The notes under the pieces are model-generated. The model made no database searches, was not told the origin of the DNA, and was given only the letters and a program-made list of their open reading frames with translations. A stretch of DNA of 64,000 nt from Apostichopus parvimensis (taxonomy: Eukaryota; Echinodermata; Holothuroidea; Aspidochirotida; Stichopodidae): the NCBI GenBank assembly GCA_000934455.1, contig KN884003.1, positions 22,348-86,347 on the forward strand, given 5' to 3'. Below, one piece after another: positions 36,901 to 46,500 of the stretch. The position numbers and the translations under genes were made by a program. Within the stretch, counting starts at the first letter, position 1. Every line of letters starts with the position of its first letter.

Positions 36901-39900
36901 CAGACCAGTCATCGAGAGCAGTAAAGTTCAGCATAGCATACCTGATTTGGCTTGTTTCTCATTCCCAGGTTTGACATTTGATGCTAGCTCCTCACCAGAA
37001 GTCTCTGGTTCTAAAATATAAAATGAAGTTAGACACTTTATTGTACACTTTGCTAAAAACAAATTGCTTAAGAATTGCTGCACTTAAATTGTCCTTTTTT
37101 AATTCCTCTGAAGGCCCATTTATTAGTTCAAATAAGTTTCCATGTTAAAGAGGGCCGGGGGGTGGGGGAATAAGACCAGCAATAGCAATTAAAAAGAAAC
37201 AATTCTTCTCTGGACTCCAGAAGTTCTAGAAATATTTCATACTTTGCTTCACGATAGCTACATTTTATTTTACATTCCCTTTAAGTGCATTTTATCATTC
37301 CAGTCCTATTCACGTGAAATGAAATAAATGATCCTGGTACTTGGCTGCAGATGAGCAAATTTTTTCAAAAGACACCAGGACACATTTTGTCCAGTTTCAT
37401 TAAATTTAAAGTTGTGTCCTAAAAAAACAAAAAATTCAACATTGATGAAGATTAACTCTCTCACAGTGAACCAACACTTTTTGTTAAACCTGCACACAAA
37501 GTCAGAATAAACTGATGAATCCAGCATTCAAGTGTATCTCAATACAATAACACACAAAAAAAAATTCAACATTGATGAAGATTAACTCTCTCACAGTGAA
37601 ACAACACTGTTTGTTAAACCTGCACACAAAGTCAGAATACACTGATGAATCCAGCATTCAAGTGTATCTCAATACAATAACACAGCCAACGTCAGCAGAA
37701 TTCAAGAAACATATGTACAGTGATTTAAGCAAAAGTGTTTAAAATCTTATTAAGTACTGACCTTGTGTCACTTCTGTCATCGCTTCTGAATCTTTAGATG
37801 GAGCTGGTTGTACCTCTTCCTCTGAAGTGTCTCTCTCCTCTGTCAAGTTCAAAAAGGCAAATTGAGAGATACCGTTAGTCAGAAATTTAATGTAGAGCTG
37901 ATATGTCTTGGTACCACAGAAGAAAAAAAAAATATAAATATTTTAAGGCAAATAAAAAATCACTTTCCAGCTAGTGGATATATATTGCTGGAGTTACTTT
38001 GAGCTATGGCAGAATTCAGGCTTGGCATGATTTGTGGAAGTTGACTCAAATCCTCTTCCCTTCCTGTCCAGAAGGAATAAAATCAAAGCTCCTCTACCTT
38101 GACAGGACGATTGATTACTTACCTTGCCTTACTGGTGCTACTGTGGTTGGTGGAACTGAATGTCCTCCTTCCTCTGCAGTGTCTGCTTCTTCTGTCATGT
38201 CAAGAGAAAAATGGTCAAATAAAGGATGAATGTCGACTTTTTATCTCTAAGTATTGCATCCATGGACTATTTTAGTGCTTTTACATCAATTGCATGGCAT
38301 AGCACTTTTTTGCTATGAGCATAAATGATAAATATTTTTACAATTGCTTGAATGTGACAACTATAACATTTTCAATGGATGGAAAATAATTGTGATATTA
38401 ACATCTTACTATAATCTAACAAAACTGCAGGGAATAGTTCCTTATTTATACAATATTACCCACTAGGACAACACTACAAATTATTTATAACACTTTATTG
38501 GGCATGATACACCCTCCTAAAGCATGGCTTCTGAAGTCGATTCCAACCCTTATTCCGGCACTGAAAAGTGATCAACCACAACCTACTGTGCCAGTTAAGC
38601 TGTTTTCAATGGGCAATGGATTTCTCACCTTTCCTTTCTGGTACAATTGCATCGGAGTCACTTGATGAAACTGGATGTTCATCTTCCTGTGTTGTGTCCC
38701 CTTCATCTGTAACGGACAAAAGATTTCATATGAAACGGCTGAATAATTAAATTTAAAAAAAAAATCATTTCTTAACTCACCTACATTGTACTTGTGAAGC
38801 ATGTTTCAGTGTTTATATGCCATATAGCACTTGTGAAAGTTGTGATCATGTGACAGTTTGTTGCTATCTGTATTTGTTGATAAATTACCGTACTGAGTAT
38901 CTCTTACTGTAAACAAAATGCCAAATTAGCGTTTAGTGTGTTGCATTGATTCCCTCTCAAACTCGTCAGTATGCATTGATGTACCAGTCCTGTGGGGACT
39001 CTGCTGCAACGTGAACGGATTGTAGCAAGCTAATTCAGCACAATATGCAGCTTTATGCATTGATAGTTACAAAGATGCTGGTAAATGTTAGTTGCTGCAA
39101 TCTACTCTTTCATAAATGACTGTACAGAACAATTGGTAACAAAATCACAAATAAGCTGGTAAAAGACATGCAACATGTTAGGTAATAGAAATAGTTGTCT
39201 CCATTTAGTGTATATATATAGTGCATATATATATATAGACATTGAATGTCTATATAGGTAGACTGAACAAGTTGAGAGCCAAGAATTTGAGTACACTTAA
39301 CAGTTGCTCTGTTCACAGAAACGATACAACCAGCTTCATGTGAACTATCGAAACAGACACTGTGATGGTAGTGATCAATAATTGTCAGCCTACTCTGACC
39401 ATGATCCGTTTAATATCCCTACAGGTATTGCCTACAACTGAATGGGCAAATTGCTATACACATACTGCAAAGATGTGTAGCAGTTTCCTATATATAGGAG
39501 CCATGGTATTTTATAAGAGAGGGGCTCAGAACCTTCAAAACTGCCACACAAACTTTGAGCAATAAACTGATTCCCTCTAATACTGATGATAAACTCATGA
39601 GTAGATTCATGCCATTGAAGCTGACATTGCATGATCTACATTCGCTAGCCTAGATCTACAGTCTTAGATATTCACCTCTAGTCTTAAATACATAGGCCTA
39701 TGTGTACTTCAAATTTAAGTCTGTCACAGTGCTCATTAATGCAAACTGATGACATATTCTGTGCTCTTGATTAAATTTCAAATGGTAACTCTGTGATGAG
39801 ACTTAAACAAATTTGCAACTTGAACCAGCTCCACTACAGTAAGACTAACTGCTTTTTTGCTTTACCTGTGGCAGACCATTTCAATGCCTCTGTGTCCGTT

Positions 39901-40492
39901 GCTGCATTAGAATCTGCGAAGAAATTAACCTGTTCGTCGTCTTCGTCATGATTTGCTGTGGAAGAAGAACAACCTATCAATGCACTTTACTGTAGATGGA
40001 AAGATCTCATATGGATGTATGTATCAACAAGAAATGAAAACTAGGCCTAGGCCTATGTGCAATTAAAACCTTCCAAATTCCCTCCCTAAAGTTAGACTAT
40101 AGCCTAGGCTAGTTACCATCATAACTGTTGTTAAGCCTAGCTAGGCTAGGTCTAGGCTCTGTGAATAGATATCCTTACTCTAGGCCTAACAACGTTAGGT
40201 TGCACATTTAGCCAAGACCTGCAATTAGACTTAGCCTAACAACTTAGACCGTCGACTTTAGGCATGCAATGTTCATTTGTAGGATTAAATGTTGGTTAGG
40301 CCTACGCTAGGCTTTAGCATACACACTACTGTCACTGTCAGGCCTATCAAAACGTTAAGAACGTGAAAATAAAATCATACCAAACCATTCGTCAGCGTTA
40401 TCGTCATCGCCAAGATCGGCAAAATCTACAAACTGTGGACAATCAAATTCATATTTGCTGTCATCTGGTTTACTTTGTGGATTTTCTTCCAT
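27977..40492 (-). CDS. TPX2: TPX2 spindle assembly factor (765 aa, 17 exons, complete)
   Basis: Exons in order: 40381-40492, 39866-39955, 38629-38706, 38123-38191, 37762-37839, 36942-37010, 36226-36306, 35179-35290, 34198-34477, 33032-33224, 32315-32453, 31704-31866, 30990-31091, 29924-30100, 29422-29571, 28677-28791, 27977-28266 (2298 nt with stop; human protein is 747 aa). TPX2 nucleates spindle microtubules, recruits and activates Aurora A, and is held by importin-alpha until Ran-GTP frees it. The N-terminus (YEFDCPQFVDF, residues 14-24, then WF at 36-37) matches the Aurora A-binding segment. Exons 3-7 (about 68-192) are acidic and repetitive. The rest has family motifs: KTPDRFHSKP (about 375), YKFKANPVDSRI (about 435), ALKNRIRPKE, KARPLPHLGVPFKP (about 530), FRARPANV, and a coiled-coil-like Glu/Arg stretch before HKAQPIHRFKG (about 728). 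The chain ends SKMDM. The N-terminal and C-terminal halves are unambiguous. Confidence 0.96.
29698..29827 (-). repeat. dispersed repeat, pair member 2 (palindrome inside)
   Basis: Inverted copy of 7482-7611, in TPX2 intron 14. It contains the perfect 18-base palindrome TTCCGCGAATTCGCGGAA; the other copy keeps only half of it. Confidence 0.7.
30475..30765. mobile_element. diverged hAT-like MITE relative
   Basis: The interior shares with the element at 1900-2293 the words AGTGCCACCA..GGTTGGCGCG, CGTACA(A)GAAAATTTT, AGATCGCTGGAAATG and GGCCTTG. The outer ends differ: it starts CAGGCGCGTAGCGAGG and ends with a G-run, GGCTGCCCCCTTTGGCTACC. No clean target duplication was seen. In TPX2 intron 13. 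It is older than the 1.9-kb copy. Confidence 0.55.
33351..33585. repeat. ~64-bp tandem repeat, 3.5 copies
   Basis: Units start at about 33351, 33414 and 33478 (GTAAGTACTAGGAACTTCTC ... AACTAGCCAAGTATAACT), then a decayed part-unit from 33541. In TPX2 intron 9. Confidence 0.85.
34560..34915 (-). mobile_element. SINE copy 3, interrupted by a 218-bp insertion
   Basis: The body of the 6.6/25.9-kb SINE family (GCAAGCAGGAACTCGCAAAG, GCAAGCTGACCGAAGTCAG) runs to 34650 and resumes at 34869 (TTACATTCATATTTAATG). The tRNA-like head is not recognisable. In TPX2 intron 8. Confidence 0.65.
34651..34868. mobile_element. nested insertion, TGTTCT...AGAACA ends
   Basis: A 218-bp insert inside the SINE, flanked by the 5-base direct repeat GTCCC (34646-34650, 34869-34873). 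Its ends are TGTTCT and AGAACA, inverted. TG...CA ends with a 5-bp duplication fit a small solo LTR, but a MITE is also possible. It is non-coding. Confidence 0.5.
37431..37683. repeat. recent 130-bp tandem duplication
   Basis: Two copies (37431-37560 and 37561-37683) with an exact 130-base period and only a few mismatches (TTCAACATTGATGAAGATTA ... CAAGTGTATCTCAATACAAT). In TPX2 intron 5. The near identity implies recent origin. Confidence 0.95.
39647..40350. other. TAGGCCTA-word cluster, TPX2 introns 1-2
   Basis: The densest part is 40035-40330 in intron 1: ACTAGGCCTAGGCCTATG, TAGCCTAGGCTAG, AAGCCTAGCTAGGCTAGG, CTCTAGGCCTAAC, GTTAGGCCTACGC. A few more lie in intron 2 (CTAGCCTAGATC, ATAGGCCTATG). 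Confidence 0.65.
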
Positions 40493-40620
40493 ATTTATAG
40501 TAAACTTACGGTATATTTTTGTCAGTATAAAAAACGTTTATCACGAACACACAATTTGTTGTGAACCACTGTTGTTCAATTTTCACCGCTTGAAGATTTA
40601 AACCAAATTAACCAATCACA
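40493..40620 (-). promoter_or_regulatory. TPX2 proximal promoter candidate
   Basis: Upstream of the TPX2 ATG on the minus strand lie an inverted CCAAT box (ATTGG, plus-strand 40612-40616) and TTTAAA (40597-40602), the order seen in CCAAT/CHR promoters of G2/M genes. TTTAAA is cheap in AT-rich DNA, so support is weak. Confidence 0.3.
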
Positions 40621-42030
40621 TATCTTGTTTTAGGCAATGTGATCATATCGACATGTAATAGAGGGGGTACTTTATATTTGCTTTTGTTGATATACCACTC
40701 GCTGCTCACAGTTACACACATGATGCTTCTTGTTGGATTTGTACAACGTGAAGTCGAACTGTGTGCATAGTTTTACTGCCCAGTCTCAATCTTGTGGTGA
40801 CTTTTCTAAAATGTACACATGTTGCGTGTTCATCTATACATGTTTATACATCATTTTGCAAATCATACTTGTAGCCAGGGCTATAGGGCCCGATTTCAGA
40901 ATTTCGAAATCGAGTCTTTTTTCCCCTATCGACTCAAACTCGGACTAGGTTTTGGGTTGTTGTCTTGCATTCGGACTTGCCTCGGATTCAGGGTCTATCA
41001 TGAAATCGGCAGTGAAATTCAGGCGCGTATGTAGGAGGAACTCCCACCTTTCCAACTTCACACAAAAATTCAAAAGTAGGAAAAAGCCTTTTAAACCAAA
41101 TTATGAACCTATTTGATGTCAAACCAAGGCTAAGAATGCACTACTTGACGTCTTATTTTGTGTTTGTATATGTAGGGGGGGTGGGGGTGGGAGGTATAGA
41201 ACCCCAGACGTACCCCGGTCCTACGTGGGAGTCGGTGTCAACACATGTTCATGTACCAGGCTAGATGATTCCTACACCGTAACTACTGCGCGGCGATTGA
41301 GAAATGTTTTCACTTATTAAACTAGATCAATAGAGTGGATCATTGCAAGGACGGTTAGTAATTACTGTATCAACACCATGGAGCTATATCCGTAATAGAT
41401 CCATGAACAACACTAAGCCTGCCTTACCAATATCTCCAGCCTCACGAGCCATGACATCCATGTGACACAAATAGAGTTTTCATACAGTAACCAGTTTTCG
41501 AGATCCATCTCCAGTGGAAGGACGGGATTTTAGGGCGAGTAGGGATATCGTGGCTGAACTTGTTAGAAAAGATATGCATGATAAAAGAAAGGCTTTTCAG
41601 TTTGACAAAACATTTACAATATTCCGTAGTAGTATGCTTATAAGCTCTAAGTGTAAAACGTAAATGACAGTGTCTCAACGTCATTGACCTTTGCCCGTAT
41701 CTAACCCTCATTCCGAACATGGAAACAGCTCGTCATAATTTTCCGGCCCGGGTCCTTCCCACTGCCGGTGGTGCGTCCCATAATGATGTTTGTGATTCAG
41801 GTATGGTATTTTCCATTGTTGGGTGTTGTGTTCCTGTTGTGCCATGTTGTTTACAAGAAGTTTATATAATGTTAAATTAATATTGAAAGTGACGAGAGAG
41901 GTATTATTAGCATAAGAATTTGGAATGGACCGAGCAGCTGACTTTACTTTGCCTGTAGCTCAACGCAGGGGATAGGAGCCGGGGGGCACGCATGCCCCCA
42001 CTTTTTTTCCAAAATAGCAAATGAGCCCTA
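40620..42030. other. intergenic; GAGTC-rich and G-rich repeat remnants
   Basis: Contains a GACTCGGACT/CGAAATCGAGTC-rich stretch (about 40890-41000), then a segment starting CAGGCGCGTA (41021), like the head of the repeat at 30475, and ending in G/C runs near 41180-41230. A single exon-like ORF (41719-41800) is discussed in the findings. Confidence 0.45.
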
Positions 42031-42044
42031 CTTGTTATACTTGT

Positions 42045-42650
42045 CGCGTGTATGCGTCATATCGGGTAGACGAATCCTATTGTTTCTGGTGGAGCCTGGA
42101 GGTCAAAGGTCATCTGAGCTAGGTCAAACACTGAAAAACGTGTAAACTAGTATATTTCAAGATAGGAATCATGGATATTTGTCCTTTGAAGCATGTAGAT
42201 GCGTCATATTGAGAAAACGAAGCACAGTTTTTGGAGGAGGTCAAAGTTCATTTGAGGTCACCAGACTTCAAACGCTGAAAACCTTGTTAACAGGATAAAT
42301 CAAGATAGGAGGCATATGGGTACTTCTCATATTTATCATGTAGATGCATGGAATTGAATAGAACTCAATTTGTTTTTGGTGGAGGTCAAAGTTAATCTGG
42401 GTCAACAGCGGTCAAATCTGAAAACCTATTAAACATTTTATCTCATTGTAGAAATCATGGATACTTCTCATACAAAGTATATGAATTTGCCATATTGAGT
42501 ACAAGAATCCTGTTCTTGGGGTAGGTCAAAGTTCATTTGAGGTCAAACTCTGGAAACCTTTAAATATGATATGGATATTTCTGATACTTGGTGTTTGGAT
42601 GCATCACATTGAGTACAAGACCCCTATTGTTTTTGGTGGAGGTGTGTCTT
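42045..42650. repeat. ~140-bp tandem repeat array, about 5 diverged copies
   Basis: Each unit carries GGTGGAGGTCAAAGTTCAT-like sequence, then TCTGAGGTCA, CTGAAAACC, ATCAAGATAGGAATCATGG, a TGGATACTTCTCAT block and a GATGCGTCATATTGAG block. The word AGGTCAAAG is at about 42100, 42238, 42383 and 42523, and a related GGAGGT at 42640. Confidence 0.85.
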
Positions 42651-43514
42651 GCCATATACAGTAGACTGACCTGTGCATATCATGCCAGTGTAATTGTACA
42701 TCAAAATAATGGTTCAGGATATTTATCATATAAGACCTATGTCTGGTGAACAAATAGAAGTCTAGTGCAGTTAAGTCATCGAAAGTTCGAAACCTCAATG
42801 AATTTTGCATTCTGGTTCCATTTTGGGAAATGTGGACAACACAAATATTTTCTTATTTTTTTTGCCTAATTAAAACACTTATGAAATATATAATAACTTC
42901 AGATGAAAACGATTTTGGGTTGCAACTCCTTACAAGACAATCAACATAAAAAGACAATGGAAGGACAAAAACATTTTTCATTTATGATATATTGTTGGTA
43001 TCATACCAAGTTTATGATTATAGGCAAGAAGTGAAATAACATATAACGTAACATTACACTGGCCTAATCATTAAAAATTGCTGGAACTTCCATTAAATGT
43101 AACAAAGATTTATCTTAAATTCATTATGTACTGTTGTGTGTATCATTTGAAAAAAAAAGAAGATAAGTGTACGTAGCAGGGTGACCAGCGACAAATGGCG
43201 AAAAACGCTAAATTTGCAAAAAATAAAACCCTAGAAAAAATTAGATATCAGTTTTCACTAACTTTTGTAGTTCCAAAACCATTCGAAGAACTGATTGATA
43301 TGATGTAGTATAGGGGTCATTTCCAAAAGCAAGTTAAATCGGTCTATCATACAAACGATATTTAGGAAATAATGCATTAAACTTGAACTGTGGAATTAAC
43401 AAATCCTTTGATTCAGACCTTTCAAAAAGCCACACCAAACTCTCCAGGTCACCTGATTAGATTGTACAATCACGTGATTAGCAACCGAACGCAGAGGAAA
43501 ACAACGAAAAAGTT

Positions 43515-46500
43515 ATGTCAGATACCCTCCTGCTTCGAGCCCTGAAAGGGCAACCAACTTCACTCAATTTATCCAGTAAAGACATCGAAAATGTGCCGAA
43601 GATAATATCAAAGCTATTAAGGTTGCAAAATTTGCAACTGAAGAACAACAGAATTCATGAATTACCAAAGGAAATGTCATTGTTACGGACGGTAATAATG
43701 TCCCATTAAAGTTATTGTAGTGTGTATCACTTTAGCGAAATATGTTGTTCATCACCTAGGCAAGAGCGTAGGCCGAACTAACCATTCCTTCATGCGTGTG
43801 TAAGCTAGAAATAGAAACCACAGTTCAAGAAAAACACATCGGCAAATGCTTTAATGAACTTCAATGATGATATGTACACTTTTAAAATGAATATATTGAC
43901 TAGGCTACAGACAGCCTAAGTTTGGCCCAGGTTGTAACACCTTGGACTTGGAAGAGTCTCTTACTTTTGGCAATGATACAAGATTGTGGCATACATTTCT
44001 TGTCATTACTAATAATAATTTTGATCTGAGAGACAGAAGTAGCACAGTTTCAAAGTTTTCCAGTGTGTTCATTCTGAGTAAAGTTATCCAAAGACAAGGT
44101 TGCATTTAAAACTTGTCATGTTGTAAACCAATTTTCCTTTTTTTTTGCAGCTTACTGTTTTAAACCTTGGTAACAACAAATTAGAAGTTCTCCCAGAAGC
44201 TTTATCAGGATTGACTAGTCTTGAAGTTTTACATCTGTTTGGCAATAACATCCAACAAATAGACGGAAAAGTTCTGGGTAACTTAATTTTTGTTTAAATT
44301 AGCCAAACCCATAAGTTTAACAAATTAGAGGTCTAGCCAAGCTACTGTGTAGGTTGACAATGTACTTCCAAATTGATAAAGACCGAACCCAATATGACCA
44401 TATTATTGCAGCTTGAATAGTATAGCTATCCTCGGTCATGGCCAATTGCTGATGACTCTCCCTGGTATCCACTCCATCCTCTTTTTGTAGTATTGTTCTA
44501 GCATAAACATTGGATGACTGGGAATCAACCCTATGATTATATTAAAGGATGTAGAGAAGGGGCTTGTACAACCTGACAGGGCTATACTCTGTGAAGCTTG
44601 AACAGGAATACACTGAGGAGGAGGGGACTGAACACTGGTCAGTTATCCCTACACAGTAGAGTCAACATGTACACTGTTAGTCGTGAGCATATATGCCTGT
44701 TAGAATATTAACATTAATCATTTCAAAATGAGTTTTCATTAAATTGTCATTCAGTAAATATTATCGTGATACAGTTCATTTGTAGAATTCTCTGGTACAT
44801 GCACTGTAAATTCTTTCAGCTCCAATTTCATCCATGGGTTATGCTTTTACTTAGCTATCAATGTTCAACATCATATCTCGGACCTAATGCTCACTTGATT
44901 TAGATTATTTGCCTTTATGGAGAATATCTTCAGCTTGTCTGTTTTTTGTTTTTTTGAAATTTTAGGTGGAATGAAAAACCTGAAATTTCTGAACATCAAC
45001 AATAACAAATTAAAGAACCTTCCTGCAGCAATGAACAAGTGAGTGATCTTTCAAGTTACATTGCTAAATCTTCATGTATTTTTTTTCCCATTTGAATTTG
45101 GGGAACTGTTATGTGATATGTATCAAAAATGATGGTCAAATGCCCATGTTTCTTTACTACGTTCTCTAGAAGCAGGCAGGTTTTTCTTTCTTCAAATTTA
45201 CATAATTCTGAACCTTTGTACAAACTTGGGAATGATCTGTGACAGTACATAAGATCCAGGGACACTTGTAATCTGGGGACGAATCATGAAATCCGGGGAC
45301 TACCCTCAAAGTTTGGGACGTCTGGTCACCTTAAAATATGTTAACTAATTATCATTACAGCAGGCCTCAAATTTCACAGTTTTTAGGGCAAGGCCACTGT
45401 GGCCTTGAATGGGGCAAAATTTAAAGGGCACCAAGGCCATGAGGTAAGGCACCAAGGCCAACTTGCATCTTAACGAAGGGCAACAAGGCCATAAAGAATA
45501 AATATCATGAAACAATTTCTGTTCAGGTCCTGGCGCTGTTTTAATGAAGCAGAACAGTAGAAGGTGGTCTCTCTCACGTTGTTTTCCTTTTTGTCAATAG
45601 AATTATTTAACCCTTGGTAATACCGATTCATGTTTGTATGACCAAATACCAACGTTAGATAATTGATATGGAAATTTTTTAGTAGATTCAGATGAAATCA
45701 ATTCCATTAATATGACTGAATCTGCTTTATACTGTCTTCCAGACTTGTACATATCCAACATCTCAGCGTAGATGGTAACAAATTGACATCCTTGCCCTCT
45801 GAACTCTGTGCCCTGAGTCATTTGGAGGAATTCCATGCCGCCAATAATCAACTTACGAGTCTGCCGTTAGAGTTTGGTTTCCTGGCAAAGTTGAAGAAAG
45901 TCCACTTACAGAAGAACCAGATCAAGGAACTACCAGAAGGCCTCAGTAAATGTGGTTGCTTGGAGGTGATAGATGTCGCTGGAAATGACCTAAGAATATT
46001 CCCTTCAGAGGTAAAATTAATTAATGAAATGAAAAGTGAAACTTACTTTTTATATTTCCTATCTTTCGGTTCATGACAGGAAGTCAATTGTTGGAAGTTA
46101 GATAAGAAAAGTGATGGTATTGTTTATTCTTTACATCACATAGTTGTGAAATTGATATATTTTGTTTCCTATTGCTTTTGGTCTTAGCTACACAAGATGC
46201 CATTGAAGGAGCTGTATTGTGAAGAAAACCCTCTGTTAGATCAATTACCGGTACAGTCTGTACAGGAGGACGAAGTTTTAACGCTCAAGGTAAAATATTT
46301 TACTTAACCGCTTGACTTGCTTAGTCGCCTTGATATCCGTCCTATCAATGTGGCTATCACAAAATTGGTAAGAGATGTGCCCACTTGGTTATCCTGAACC
46401 ATAAAAAAAATATGTATCTTTGTAATAAACTGGGAATTTACCCATCAATCTACCTTTGTGTTGCTATTTTAAATTTTTTTATTCTTTAATTGGCACGATT

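Noticed and set aside
43905-44105. Minus-strand ORF in LRRC69 intron 1
   Set aside because: Antisense to a well-supported gene, with no recognisable domain.
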